Source of the DNA: Anaerotignum neopropionicum
GTDB lineage: Bacteria; Bacillota; Clostridia; Lachnospirales; Anaerotignaceae
Reading direction: 5' to 3'
Length of the DNA: 64,000 bases
Assembly: GCF_001571775.1 (NCBI RefSeq)
Contig: NZ_LRVM01000004.1
Coordinates: 1-64,000, forward strand
Shown here piece by piece: positions 34,917 through 44,444 of this stretch; position 1 is the first letter of the stretch; every line of letters begins with the position of its first letter. Below the pieces are notes generated by a model. It saw only the letters and a list, made by a program, of their open reading frames with translations. It was not told the DNA's origin and did no database searches. The translations under genes and the position numbers were made by a program.

Positions 34917-35021
34917 GGCGGCTTACTTGTACTTATGTTTATAATGATCGAAATGTTGAATAAACGTGTAGATGCAAAAAGCCAAACGAAAACAGGTTCC
35001 GAAAGTACCTTTGGGCTTTGA
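34917..35021 (+). pseudogene. C-terminal tail of a sugar ABC permease
   Basis: Frame 34917-35021 reads GGLLVLMFIMIEMLNKRVDAKS and ends at TGA. It resembles the C-terminus of the intact permease gene at 38267-39442 ([22 protein letters not shown]), so it is probably the last helix of a second RbsC/MglC-type permease whose body was deleted when the element was inserted or lost. The tail continues with a Ser/Thr-rich extension. Confidence 0.45.
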
Positions 35022-35075
35022 ATGAGCATAGATTATTCATCAAAAAATACAAACGATATATGAGTAGGATTTTGA

Positions 35076-35104
35076 GGGTAGAGCCAGTTCCATTGGTTCT
35101 GCCC
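35076..35104 (+). terminator. Hairpin before the sugar operon
   Basis: GGGTAGAGCCA pairs with TGGTTCTGCCC around GTTCCAT. It may be the terminator of the lost upstream permease gene. Confidence 0.5.
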
Positions 35105-35355
35105 TTGTCTGCATGATGCTGGAAAATTTTGCATATAATAAGACATACCATATAAGTATTGAGGGGGACTGGATTTAAAAACACTTCTCAAAACAGCTCA
35201 ATTTTAAAAAATGCCAAAAAAAATTAAATTTAAAAAGGAAGGGGTGGATGCCATATTATTTAGTAGGAATGCCGTAGGATGACTTCAAAAGGAACAATTC
35301 TGAAGGTGCATATTTGTAAAGTTTTCACAAAGATCTTTTTGTTATTGCCAATTAA

Positions 35356-35384
35356 TTGACTTTTTTGTTAAGGGGGGTTATAAT
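35356..35384 (+). promoter_or_regulatory. Strong sigma-A promoter of the sugar operon
   Basis: TTGACT (35356-35361) and TATAAT (35379-35384) are separated by exactly 17 bp. Confidence 0.8.
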
Positions 35385-35390
35385 TAATTA

Positions 35391-35404
35391 AACTTTTTAA
35401 AGTT
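35391..35404. promoter_or_regulatory. Candidate ROK repressor operator
   Basis: AACTTTTTAAAGTT (AACTTT-TT-AAAGTT) is a perfect inverted repeat at the expected transcription start, where a repressor would block the promoter. The ROK regulator at 43311 is the obvious candidate. Confidence 0.45.
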
Positions 35405-35460
35405 CTTTGGTAAAAGTTTTTTAATAACATTTCATTTCATTTTCATTAGGAGGGTAAGGT

Positions 35461-36567
35461 ATGAAAAAAATTTTAGCAATGTTATTATCGGCAACATTAA
35501 TCTTTTCACTTGCAGCTTGCGGTGGCGGCAAAACAGATGCAGGTGCAGGCGCAGACAATGCAGACAGCGCTGATGTAGTTAAAATCGGTGTTAGTATGCC
35601 AACACAAAGTTTGCAAAGATGGAATCAGGACGGTAGCAACATGAAGGCTTCTCTGGAGGATGCAGGATATGCGGTTGACTTGCAGTATGCTGGTGACAAC
35701 GATATTCCTACTCAGGTTTCTCAGATTGAAAACATGATTTCCGGCGGGTGCAAAGTTCTTGTTATTGCAGCAATTGATGGCTCTTCTTTAACAGAAGTAT
35801 TAAAGGGTGCAAAAGATGCAGGAATCCCCGTTATTGCTTATGATCGTTTGATTATGAACTCTGATGCAGTAAGTTACTATGCAACATTTGACAACTACAA
35901 AGTAGGTACATTGCAAGGTACATATATCAAAGATGCTTTGGATTTAGACAATCAGGCAGGGCCTTTCAACATCGAATTGGTTACAGGCGCACCTGATGAC
36001 AACAACGTAAACTTCTTCTTCGGTGGTGCTATGGATGTATTAAATCCTTACATTGAATCCGGCAAATTGGTTGTAAAATCCGGACAAACAGAAAAAGCAC
36101 AGGTTGCAACTCCTAACTGGAGCACAGAAGAATCTCAGAAGCGTTTTGAAAACATTATTACTTCCGTTGGTTATGATCCTAGTGGTGTGAAGCTTGATGC
36201 AGTTCTTTGCTCCAATGACTCTACCGCAATTGGTGTAACAAATGCGCTTGTAGGCGCAGGCTATGCAGCAGAGAATTTCCCCGTTATCACAGGACAGGAT
36301 TGTGATAAACCAGCAGTGAAAAATATGATTGCTGGCCTTCAGAGTATGTCTGTATTCAAGGATACAAGAACATTGGCAAGTAAGGTTGTTGCAATGGTTG
36401 ATGCTATCGTAAAAGGCTCCGAACCTGAAATCAACGACACACAAACATATGACAATGGCACTGGTATTATTCCTTCTTACCTCTGCGATCCTGTATTTGC
36501 AAATATTGACAATTACAAAGAGCTTCTTATCGATAGTGGATACTACGCAGAAGCTGATTTGAAATAA
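35461..36567 (+). CDS. chvE: Sugar ABC transporter substrate-binding lipoprotein (ChvE-like)
   Basis: The 368-residue protein has a lipoprotein signal (lipobox SLAACGG) and a type I periplasmic-binding fold: VVKIGVSMPTQSLQRW, VIAAIDGSSLTEVL, GIPVIAYDRLI and VLCSNDSTAIGVTNAL. This matches the ChvE/multiple-monosaccharide-binding family that works with GguA and GguB. The GGAGGGTAAGG ribosome site precedes ATG 35461. A terminator-like hairpin between this gene and the ATPase would make it the most abundant product. Sugar specificity cannot be read; the operon suggests a pentose or similar. Confidence 0.9.
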   Translation: MKKILAMLLSATLIFSLAACGGGKTDAGAGADNADSADVVKIGVSMPTQSLQRWNQDGSNMKASLEDAGYAVDLQYAGDNDIPTQVSQIENMISGGCKVLVIAAIDGSSLTEVLKGAKDAGIPVIAYDRLIMNSDAVSYYATFDNYKVGTLQGTYIKDALDLDNQAGPFNIELVTGAPDDNNVNFFFGGAMDVLNPYIESGKLVVKSGQTEKAQVATPNWSTEESQKRFENIITSVGYDPSGVKLDAVLCSNDSTAIGVTNALVGAGYAAENFPVITGQDCDKPAVKNMIAGLQSMSVFKDTRTLASKVVAMVDAIVKGSEPEINDTQTYDNGTGIIPSYLCDPVFANIDNYKELLIDSGYYAEADLK

Positions 36568-36578
36568 TCGGATTCATT

Positions 36579-36618
36579 TGCAGGTGGGTTCACATATGTG
36601 GATCTGCCTGCATTTTTT
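36579..36618 (+). terminator. Attenuating terminator between binding protein and ATPase genes
   Basis: TGCAGGTGGGTTCACATATG pairs with the mirrored sequence ending GATCTGCCTGCA and is followed by T6. It allows partial read-through into the transporter genes. Confidence 0.8.
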
Positions 36619-36716
36619 ATAAAAAGAAGGTCATGTTCAATGGGGTTAATAAATATAGCAGTAGTCTAACCTGAATTTAATTGGTTAGAAAAAACTTCAC
36701 AGCTGGAGGGATTACG

Positions 36717-38270
36717 ATGGCTGAATTTATTTTAGAAATGCAAAATATTATTAAGGAATTTCCAGGTGTAAAAGCCCTTGATGATGTTAATTTGCAAGTG
36801 GAAAAAGGAGAAATTCACGCACTGGTTGGCGAAAATGGTGCCGGGAAATCCACATTAATGAACGTATTAAGCGGAATTTATCCTTATGGTACCTATCAAG
36901 GAAATATTTTTTATAGTGGCGAGGAATGTAAATTCAAAACCATAAAAGATAGTGAGCACAAAGGAATTGTAATTATTCATCAAGAATTGGCTCTTGTACC
37001 TTATCTTTCTATTGCAGAAAATATTTTTTTAGGAAATGAACAAGGTTCTATGTTTAATATTGATTGGAATACTACCCACGATAAAGCAAAAAAGTATTTG
37101 GACATGGTGGGTTTAAAAGAAAAAACAACAACCTTGATTAAAGACATTGGCGTAGGAAAACAACAGCTTGTAGAAATTGCAAAAGCGCTTTCTAAAGATG
37201 TAAAGCTTTTAATATTAGATGAGCCTACAGCATCATTAAACGAAAATGATAGTTTGAAACTTTTGGAATTATTACTTAAATTAAGAGAAGAAAAAGGAAT
37301 TACAAGTATTATTATTTCCCATAAATTAAACGAAATTTCTTATGTTTCAGATAAAATAACCATAATTCGAGATGGTTCTACCATTGAAACCTTAGTAAAA
37401 GGCGTAGATGATTTTAGCGAGCCTAGAATTATTAAAGGCATGGTTGGCCGTGAGCTTGAGGATCGCTTCCCAAAAAGAGAAAAATACATAGGTGATTTAT
37501 CCTTGGAAGTTAAGAACTGGACAGTCTATCACCCTGTGGAACCAGATAGAATTGTTTGCAACGATATTAGTTTGAACGTTCATAAAGGCGAAATTGTCGG
37601 GATTAGTGGCTTGATGGGCGCAGGAAGAACAGAGTTTGCCATGAGCATTTTCGGAAAAAGCTATGGCGGGAAGACGAAAGGCAGCATTACTATGAACGGG
37701 AAAGAAATACATATAAAAAATGTAAAGGATGCAATTAACAATAAAATTGCCTATGTAACAGAAGATAGAAAAGGAAACGGCCTTATCTTAGAAAATAGTA
37801 TTAAAATCAATACAACATTAACGAAAATGGATAAGATTAGCCATAGAGGCGTCATTGATACAGATAAAGAGCTGCAGGTCGCAAAAGAATTTAAAGAAAA
37901 ATTAAATACAAAATGTCCTAATGTTGAAATTAATGTGGGCAATCTTTCTGGTGGAAATCAGCAAAAGGTGCTTCTAAGTAAATGGATTTTTGCAGACCCG
38001 GAAGTATTAATTATGGATGAACCAACAAGGGGTATTGACGTTGGTGCGAAATACGAAATTTATCGTATTATGAATCAGCTTGTAGCCGAAGGAAAATCAA
38101 TCATTATGATTAGTTCAGAATTATCCGAAATTTTGGGTATGTGCGATAGAGTGTATATTATGAATGAAGGTAGATTAGTTGGTGAAATGGATATCGCAGA
38201 TGCCAGCCAGGAAGCAATCATGTCTAGAATTTTACAAAGCAGCAAAGAAGAAAAGGAGAGTGCATCATGA
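36717..38270 (+). CDS. gguA: Sugar ABC transporter ATP-binding protein (GguA/MmsA-like)
   Basis: The 517-residue protein contains two ABC domains, as in carbohydrate-uptake type 2 (CUT2) ATPases. Domain 1 has Walker [10 protein letters not shown] and [10 protein letters not shown]; domain 2 has the degenerate P-loop [11 protein letters not shown], signature LSGGNQQKV and [19 protein letters not shown]. The start at 36717 follows GCTGGAGGG; TTG 36681 is not favoured. It overlaps the permease start by 4 bases. Confidence 0.92.
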   Translation: MAEFILEMQNIIKEFPGVKALDDVNLQVEKGEIHALVGENGAGKSTLMNVLSGIYPYGTYQGNIFYSGEECKFKTIKDSEHKGIVIIHQELALVPYLSIAENIFLGNEQGSMFNIDWNTTHDKAKKYLDMVGLKEKTTTLIKDIGVGKQQLVEIAKALSKDVKLLILDEPTASLNENDSLKLLELLLKLREEKGITSIIISHKLNEISYVSDKITIIRDGSTIETLVKGVDDFSEPRIIKGMVGRELEDRFPKREKYIGDLSLEVKNWTVYHPVEPDRIVCNDISLNVHKGEIVGISGLMGAGRTEFAMSIFGKSYGGKTKGSITMNGKEIHIKNVKDAINNKIAYVTEDRKGNGLILENSIKINTTLTKMDKISHRGVIDTDKELQVAKEFKEKLNTKCPNVEINVGNLSGGNQQKVLLSKWIFADPEVLIMDEPTRGIDVGAKYEIYRIMNQLVAEGKSIIMISSELSEILGMCDRVYIMNEGRLVGEMDIADASQEAIMSRILQSSKEEKESAS

Positions 38271-39442
38271 CTAGGGTGAAGGACTTTATCAAGAAAAACA
38301 CCATGTTTCTTGCTTTAATATTCGTAATGATATTATTTCAAGTGTTAATTACTTCTGCAAACAAAGGCTCCTTATTTGCACCTACGAATATTACTAATTT
38401 AATTAATCAAAATAGTTATGTATTAATTTTAGCAACAGGTATGCTCCTTTGTATTTTAACCGGCGGTAATATCGATCTTTCTGTTGGTTCTGTTGTTGCC
38501 TTGGTGGGGGCCATTGCCGGAAAATTAATCGTTGTTATGGGCATGAATGTTTATCTTTCAATTTTTATTTGTTTATTAACGGGTATTGCCATTGGTGCAA
38601 TTCATGGATATATGATTGCCTATATCAGAATACCGCCCTTTATTGTTACACTGGCAGGTATGATGCTTTGGAGAGGCGTTGCACTTTTAATATTGGATGG
38701 TTTGACGATTTCGCCGTTTCCAGATAATTATTTGTTTATGTTCACCAGTTATTTGCCTTTAAACCCAGATGGCAAAGGCGTTATTCTTGCCACAACATTA
38801 ATTGTAGGAGGTATTCTTTGTCTTGTGTATTTAGCAATGGAAATCCTAAATCGCACCAAGAAGATTCGTAAGGGCTATGATGTAAATACAGCAATAGCGG
38901 CCTATGGCAAAGTTGGCGTAATCTGTCTTGCGGTTTTGGTTTTATCCTATCTTTTGGGGAAGAATAAAGGTATTCCTTTTGTTTTAATCATTGTGCTTAT
39001 TATTGTTGCTATTTATTCTTACTTTACTGCAAAAACAGTACCCGGAAGAACGCTTTATGCCATTGGGGGGAATGAAAAAGCAGCAAAGCTTTCCGGTATT
39101 AATACGAACCGCTCCTTATTTATGGCTTATACCAATATGTCTTTCTTAGCAGCTGTTGCCGCATTGGTTTGTATTGCTCGTTTTAACTCCGCAGCCCCAA
39201 GTGCCGGTACAAACTATGAATTAGATGCCATTGGTGCATGCTTCATTGGTGGTGCTTCGGCTTACGGCGGTACAGGTACAGTTGGCGGAGCTGTTGTTGG
39301 TGCTATATTTATGGGTGTATTGAATAATGGGATGTCTATTTTAGGGATTGATGCAAACTGGCAAAAGGTTGTAAAAGGCTTGGTTTTGATTATTGCTGTA
39401 TTAGTAGACGTTTTGAACAAAAGACGCGCAAAATCTTCATAA
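38267..39442 (+). CDS. gguB: Sugar ABC transporter permease (GguB/RbsC-like)
   Basis: The 391-residue protein is a CUT2-type permease with about ten membrane helices. It contains [20 protein letters not shown], the [21 protein letters not shown] region, and the GALGGT-type loop [22 protein letters not shown]. It imports the sugar delivered by the ChvE-like protein. ATG overlaps the gguA stop. Its C-terminus [18 protein letters not shown] resembles the orphan tail at 34917-35021. Confidence 0.92.
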   Translation: MTRVKDFIKKNTMFLALIFVMILFQVLITSANKGSLFAPTNITNLINQNSYVLILATGMLLCILTGGNIDLSVGSVVALVGAIAGKLIVVMGMNVYLSIFICLLTGIAIGAIHGYMIAYIRIPPFIVTLAGMMLWRGVALLILDGLTISPFPDNYLFMFTSYLPLNPDGKGVILATTLIVGGILCLVYLAMEILNRTKKIRKGYDVNTAIAAYGKVGVICLAVLVLSYLLGKNKGIPFVLIIVLIIVAIYSYFTAKTVPGRTLYAIGGNEKAAKLSGINTNRSLFMAYTNMSFLAAVAALVCIARFNSAAPSAGTNYELDAIGACFIGGASAYGGTGTVGGAVVGAIFMGVLNNGMSILGIDANWQKVVKGLVLIIAVLVDVLNKRRAKSS

Positions 39443-39455
39443 TTAGGAGGATGCC

Positions 39456-40979
39456 ATGAGATTTTTATTGGGAATTGACTTAGGTACATCGGGAACAAAA
39501 ACTGTATTGTTTGATGAATTCGGAAAAGCGGTAGCAGCCCATACTGTGGAGTACCCAATGTATCAACCAAAAAATGGATATGCCGAACAGGATCCATTGG
39601 ATTGGTGGAACGCCGCTTGTGTAACTGCCAAAAAAGTTGTGGAGGATTCCGGTGTTTTGCCATCTCAAATTGTTGGGATTGGGATTTCCGGTCAAATGCA
39701 TGGTATTGTTATGCTTGATGAAGCTGGTAATGTGCTGCGAAATAGTATCATTTGGTGTGATGGCAGAACAGAAAAGCAATGTCAGGAAATTACAGAAACA
39801 ATCGGCAGAAAGCGTTTGATTGAACTTACTGCAAATCCTGCTTTGACTGGTTTTTCCCTTGGAAAAATTCTTTGGGTAAGAGAAAATGAACCTGAAATTT
39901 ATAAAAAATGTGCCCATATACTGTTGCCTAAGGACTATATTCGATACTGCTTGACAGGGGAGCTTGCTACAGAAGTGAGTGATGCTTCAGGCATGAATTT
40001 ATTGGATATTCGTACGAGAGATTGGTGCGATGAAATTATCGAAAAACTCAACTTAGATAGGACTATGTTGCCAAAGGTTTATGAAAGTGCAGATGTTGTT
40101 GGTTATGTAACACCCGAAGCTGCGAAAAAAACTGGCTTGACGGAAGGGATTCCTGTGGTTGGTGGTGCAGGAGACAACGCAGCGGCAGCCGTTGGTGTGG
40201 GTGTTGTGAAAAACGGCACAGCATTTACAACCATTGGCACTTCCGGCGTAATATTTGCCCATACGGATAAAATGATGCTTGATCCCGAAGGTCGTGTGCA
40301 CACATTTTGTGCCGCAGTAAAGGGGGAATATACAGTCATGAGCTGTACCCTTGCAGCAGGGCTTTCCTTGAAATGGGTAAGAGATACCTTTTGCACAAGT
40401 GAAATAGAGGTTGCCAAAGGTTTGGATACCGACCCGTATAATATTATGACTGCTATGGCAGAACGTGTGCCCATCGGCTCTGAGCGTTTGCTGTTTCTTC
40501 CCTATTTAATGGGAGAAAGAAGTCCGATTTTAGACAGTAAGGCAAGAGGTGCTTTTATCGGCTTATCTGGAATTCATGGAAAAAAAGAAATGATTCGTTC
40601 TGTATTGGAAGGTGTTATATATTCCCAAAAGCATTGCTTAGAGGTATTGACCGAAATGGAAGTTTTGCCAAAGGAAATGCTTGCTTGCGGCGGCGGCGGC
40701 AGAAGCCCTTTTTGGCGGCAGATGATGGCGGATCTGTTTGGTTTTCCTGTGAATACGGTTTCTAACCAGGAAGGCCCCGCACTTGGTGCTGCATTATTGG
40801 CAGGTGTTGGCGCCGGAGTATACAAAAGTATAGAAGAAGCCTGTGAAAAAGCAATTGTGTATAATGAACCACAACCGCCAATGCAAGAAAACACAGATCA
40901 ATATCTTAAATTTTACGAGATTTACAAAAAACTATATGATAATTTGAAGGATTCCTTTGAAAGTCTTTCTTCATTGTAA
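39456..40979 (+). CDS. xylB: FGGY carbohydrate kinase, xylulokinase-like
   Basis: The 507-residue enzyme has both FGGY domains: N-terminal GIDLGTSGTKTVLFD, SGQMHGIVMLD and NSIIWCDGRTEKQ, and C-terminal GGAGDNAAAAVGVG and CGGGGRSPFWRQMMADLFG with the EGPALGAALLAGV segment. This pattern is that of xylulokinases, which phosphorylate D-xylulose for the pentose phosphate pathway; related ketoses are possible. It lies 13 bp after gguB and 14 bp before the next gene. Confidence 0.9.
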   Translation: MRFLLGIDLGTSGTKTVLFDEFGKAVAAHTVEYPMYQPKNGYAEQDPLDWWNAACVTAKKVVEDSGVLPSQIVGIGISGQMHGIVMLDEAGNVLRNSIIWCDGRTEKQCQEITETIGRKRLIELTANPALTGFSLGKILWVRENEPEIYKKCAHILLPKDYIRYCLTGELATEVSDASGMNLLDIRTRDWCDEIIEKLNLDRTMLPKVYESADVVGYVTPEAAKKTGLTEGIPVVGGAGDNAAAAVGVGVVKNGTAFTTIGTSGVIFAHTDKMMLDPEGRVHTFCAAVKGEYTVMSCTLAAGLSLKWVRDTFCTSEIEVAKGLDTDPYNIMTAMAERVPIGSERLLFLPYLMGERSPILDSKARGAFIGLSGIHGKKEMIRSVLEGVIYSQKHCLEVLTEMEVLPKEMLACGGGGRSPFWRQMMADLFGFPVNTVSNQEGPALGAALLAGVGAGVYKSIEEACEKAIVYNEPQPPMQENTDQYLKFYEIYKKLYDNLKDSFESLSSL

Positions 40980-40993
40980 TAGGAGGAGGAATT

Positions 40994-41632
40994 ATGAAGA
41001 TTTATAGTGTTTTCGACAAAGAATTTGCACCCTATGGAAAAATACTTGAAAATTATGATACAACAAAATTATTAGAAGTATTAAAAGAAAAAACACCGTT
41101 GCACCAAGGTGTGGTTTATGAACCCTCCGTAGACTTTTTGGAGGAATTGGAGATTGCAAAAATCATTGCCGATAATGTTTTTGGAGGTATGCCAATTCAA
41201 ATGGGCTATTGCAATGGCTTTAACCAACAGTTAAATTGCTTGGAGTATCATAGGGATAGCGAAATCAACTTTGGAACAAAGGATTTTATCCTTTTGCTTG
41301 CAAAAGAAGAGGAGATTGATAACGGAAAGCTGGACACGAAAAGAGTTAAGGCTTTTCACTGTCCTGGGGGTGTATTGGCTGAGGTATACGCAACCACCCT
41401 ACATTATGCACCCTGTTGCACAGCAGAAAATGAAGGCTTCCAGGTGCTTGTTGTTTTGCCGAAGGGAACAAATACTGAAAAGCCGGAAATTACAGCCTAT
41501 AATTTTGAAGACAGTCTTTTATGGGCAAGAAATAAATGGCTGTTGGCTCATGCCGAGAGCAACGAGGCAAAGCAGGGCGCTTATGTAGGGCTTGTTGGAG
41601 ATAATATTGATTTAAGTAAAGAAAGTAAGTAA
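40994..41632 (+). CDS. DUF4867 family protein, cupin-like
   Basis: The 212-residue protein belongs to the DUF4867 family found in sugar operons. It carries two possible metal-ligand segments, LNCLEYHRDSEINFG and VLAEVYATTLHYAPC, spaced as in cupins. A sugar isomerase or lyase role is therefore plausible by analogy with lyxose-isomerase cupins, but is inference. It lies between the kinase and isomerase-fold genes with short gaps, so it should act in the same catabolic path. GGAGGAGG precedes the start. Confidence 0.75.
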   Translation: MKIYSVFDKEFAPYGKILENYDTTKLLEVLKEKTPLHQGVVYEPSVDFLEELEIAKIIADNVFGGMPIQMGYCNGFNQQLNCLEYHRDSEINFGTKDFILLLAKEEEIDNGKLDTKRVKAFHCPGGVLAEVYATTLHYAPCCTAENEGFQVLVVLPKGTNTEKPEITAYNFEDSLLWARNKWLLAHAESNEAKQGAYVGLVGDNIDLSKESK

Positions 41633-41647
41633 AGAGAGGGATTAAAT

Positions 41648-43123
41648 ATGAAAAATATTCCGGAAGTTAAGGTTGGTATGATTGCTGTTAGTCGTGATTG
41701 CTTCCCGATGACGCTTTCCGAAAGAAGACGGGCGGCAGTTGTGAAAGCATACACAGAGAAATATGGCGAAATTTATGAAAGCAAGGTTTGTGTAGAGAAT
41801 GAGAAACATATGCTACAGGCGTTGGAGGATGTTAACGCTGCCGGTTGCAATGCGCTGGTTGTATATCTTGGGAATTTTGGACCTGAAACGGCGGAAACAC
41901 TGTTGGCAAAATATTTTAACGGCCCAACAATGTTTATTGCAGCGGCCGAAGAAGCAGGCGATAAACTCCTTGACGACCGTGGAGATGCTTACTGCGGTAT
42001 GTTAAACGCAAGCTATAATTTGAAATTAAGAGAAATTCGGGCATATATTCCTTCTTACCCCGTTGGTACAGACAAGGAATGTGCAGATATGATTGCGGAA
42101 TTTGTGCCGTTGGCAAAAGCAGTCATTGCCTTAAAGGATTTGAAAATCATCAGCTTTGGTCCAAGACCACAGGATTTCTTGGCTTGCAACGCCCCTATCA
42201 AGCGTTTATACGACTTAGGTGTTGAAATTGAAGAAAATTCTGAGTTAGACTTGTTTGAAGCTTTTCATAAGCACGCCAACGATCCAAGAATTCCTGATGT
42301 TGTAAAAGAAATGGAACAAGAGCTTGGCTCAGGTAATAAAAAGCCAGGAATTTTAAATCAGCTTGCCCAATATGAATTAACTTTAAAGGATTGGGTAGAA
42401 GAGCATAAAGGTTCAAGAAAATATGCTGTTGTCGCAGGGAAATGCTGGCCTGCATTCCAAACACAATTTGGCTTTGTGCCTTGCTATGTGAATGGCAGAT
42501 TGGCAAAGCAGGGGATACCTGTTTCCTGTGAAGTTGATATCTTTGGAGCTTTAAGTGAATATATCGGTACCGTAGTTAGCCAAGATACAGTAACCCTTCT
42601 TGACATTAATAATACTGTACCTTATGATATGTTTCAGACGGATATTTACGGTAAATTTGATTATACCCATAAAGATACTTTCATGGGCTTCCATTGTGGA
42701 AATACGGCGGCAGAAAAGCTCTCTTTCTGTGAAATGAAATATCAAAAGATTATGGCTCGTTCATTGCCGGAAGAAGTAACGCAGGGCACGTTGGAGGGCG
42801 ATATTATACCGGGGGATATTACTTTTTTCCGTTTGCAAAGCACTGCGGATACTAAATTAAGAGCATATATCGCCGAAGGTGAGGTATTGCCTGTGCCCAC
42901 ACGTTCTTTTGGTTCCATTGGTGTGTTTGCAATACCCGAAATGGGCAGATTTTATCGTCATGTATTGATTGAAAAGAACTATCCCCATCATGGTGCAGTT
43001 GCTTTCGGTCATTTTGGCAAGGTTTTATATGAATTATTCCGTTATCTGGGGATTGATGCGGATGAAATTAATTTTAATCAGCCGAAGGGGATGCTTTATA
43101 AAGGCGAAAATCCTTTTGTGTAA
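41648..43123 (+). CDS. L-fucose/L-arabinose isomerase-fold protein
   Basis: The 491-residue protein resembles the FucI/AraA superfamily: an N-terminal Rossmann-like part with GCNALVVYLGNFGPE and a central segment with AGKCWPAFQTQFGFVPC. The C-terminal region carries candidate metal ligands in VSCEVDIFGALSEYIG, LLDINN and MGFHCGN. Such enzymes interconvert aldoses and ketoses. The exact sugar is unknown; the kinase next to it suggests a pentose ketose product such as xylulose. Last gene before the terminator. Confidence 0.8.
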   Translation: MKNIPEVKVGMIAVSRDCFPMTLSERRRAAVVKAYTEKYGEIYESKVCVENEKHMLQALEDVNAAGCNALVVYLGNFGPETAETLLAKYFNGPTMFIAAAEEAGDKLLDDRGDAYCGMLNASYNLKLREIRAYIPSYPVGTDKECADMIAEFVPLAKAVIALKDLKIISFGPRPQDFLACNAPIKRLYDLGVEIEENSELDLFEAFHKHANDPRIPDVVKEMEQELGSGNKKPGILNQLAQYELTLKDWVEEHKGSRKYAVVAGKCWPAFQTQFGFVPCYVNGRLAKQGIPVSCEVDIFGALSEYIGTVVSQDTVTLLDINNTVPYDMFQTDIYGKFDYTHKDTFMGFHCGNTAAEKLSFCEMKYQKIMARSLPEEVTQGTLEGDIIPGDITFFRLQSTADTKLRAYIAEGEVLPVPTRSFGSIGVFAIPEMGRFYRHVLIEKNYPHHGAVAFGHFGKVLYELFRYLGIDADEINFNQPKGMLYKGENPFV

Positions 43124-43159
43124 GTTATTGTTCTTGAATTTATAGGGATAAGCTAAAAA

Positions 43160-43206
43160 CAATCCGGTGGGCTTTTTGAAAAATTTTACTGCCGCCGGAT
43201 TGATTT
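43160..43206 (+). terminator. Terminator of the sugar operon
   Basis: CAATCCGGTGGGC pairs with GCCGCCGGATTG across an AT-rich loop, followed by an AT-rich tail. Confidence 0.6.
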
Positions 43207-43310
43207 ATTTTGAAAATGAAAAAAATTAGTTTTATGTTATACTAGATAAAAGCCCGACTGGGAACGCATTTTATTGTTTATTGCAAAAGAGATATTTTGG
43301 AGGAATTGGT

Positions 43311-44444
43311 ATGGTAACACTACAAAACGAAATAAGCGAACAACGCAGAAATAATAGAAAAAGGGTTTACGACAGCCTTTATTTTTCAGATGCGCCAAAA
43401 ACAAAAAAAGAATTGGCAACGGAATTGGGCTTAAGCCTTCCTACCATCACTCAGAATTTGTCTGAATTATTCAAAGCGAATTTAGTTTGCAGTTTTCAAG
43501 GTGAACAATATACCGGAGGCAGAAAAGCCGCAGTTCTTGATATTATTTCAGATGCCTACTATTCTATAGGGATTGCTATCGCAGAAGTTAATATAAGAAT
43601 GATAATTACAGATTTAAGGCTGAATGAGATTGGATACAAAAAAATAAAATATCATGTGAATTCCTTCGAAAAAGAAATGGGTGGTCTTGTTGCAAAAGAA
43701 TTAAAGGCATTTATTCGATCAAGCGGAATTGATGCCACGAAAATTTTGGGCGTTGGAATTGCCATTCCAGGGCTTCTTGATAAAGAAAACAAAATGATTT
43801 TATTTGCTCCAACGCTGAAGGTAAGAAATATTTCCTATGATTTTTTCCAGTCTGAAATTCCATACCCTGTTTTTGTTGAAAACGATGGTACGGCAGGGGG
43901 GATGGCTGAATATTTTTCTAATCACGAGCAAAAGAATATGGCATATTTCTTATTAGAAAACGGTGTTGGCGGTGCAGTTGTTATTAATGGTCAATCATAT
44001 TTAGGTGATAATGTTTGCAGTGGGGAATTCGGACACATTTGTGTAGAGCCTAGAGGTCTGGAATGCAGCTGCGGTAAAACAGGCTGTTTAGAACCTTATT
44101 GCAGTGCAAGAAGATTTAGTGATGATCTTGGAATTAATCTTGAGGATTTTTTCGATGGCGTTAAAAAAGGGAACGAGCTTTATCGTAGTATGTGGGAAGA
44201 CATGCTAAAGCATTTAGCAATCGGTATTCATAACACTCGCATTGTACTTGACTGTGACGTTGTGTTGGGCGGATTTATGGTGCAATATATTGAGCCTTAT
44301 ATGAATGACCTAAAACAATATGTAATGAAGTGCAATTTTATTGGTGAAGATGCAGATTATATTCGGTTGTGTAATTTTGGGAATAAATCTGTTTGCATGG
44401 GCATGGCGTTACATTTTGTGCAGGAGCTTATGAATAGATTTTGA
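43311..44444 (+). CDS. ROK-family transcriptional repressor (XylR-like)
   Basis: The 377-residue protein has an N-terminal winged helix (KKELATELGLSLPTITQNLSEL) and a ROK sugar-kinase-like domain. It keeps the ROK zinc cluster: GHICVEPRGLECSCGKTGCLE, with Cys residues in the pattern C-x-C-x4-C. The sugar-binding region lies around ENDGTAGGMAEY. It probably represses the sugar operon until sugar binds, using the palindrome at 35391-35404. ATG 43311 follows TTGGAGG and is preferred to TTG 43281. Confidence 0.88.
   Translation: MVTLQNEISEQRRNNRKRVYDSLYFSDAPKTKKELATELGLSLPTITQNLSELFKANLVCSFQGEQYTGGRKAAVLDIISDAYYSIGIAIAEVNIRMIITDLRLNEIGYKKIKYHVNSFEKEMGGLVAKELKAFIRSSGIDATKILGVGIAIPGLLDKENKMILFAPTLKVRNISYDFFQSEIPYPVFVENDGTAGGMAEYFSNHEQKNMAYFLLENGVGGAVVINGQSYLGDNVCSGEFGHICVEPRGLECSCGKTGCLEPYCSARRFSDDLGINLEDFFDGVKKGNELYRSMWEDMLKHLAIGIHNTRIVLDCDVVLGGFMVQYIEPYMNDLKQYVMKCNFIGEDADYIRLCNFGNKSVCMGMALHFVQELMNRF

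Noticed and set aside
33305-35029. Long minus-strand frames opposite the repeat protein
   Set aside because: They mirror the repeat periodicity of the plus strand and show no protein family; the plus frame has the Ig-like pattern.
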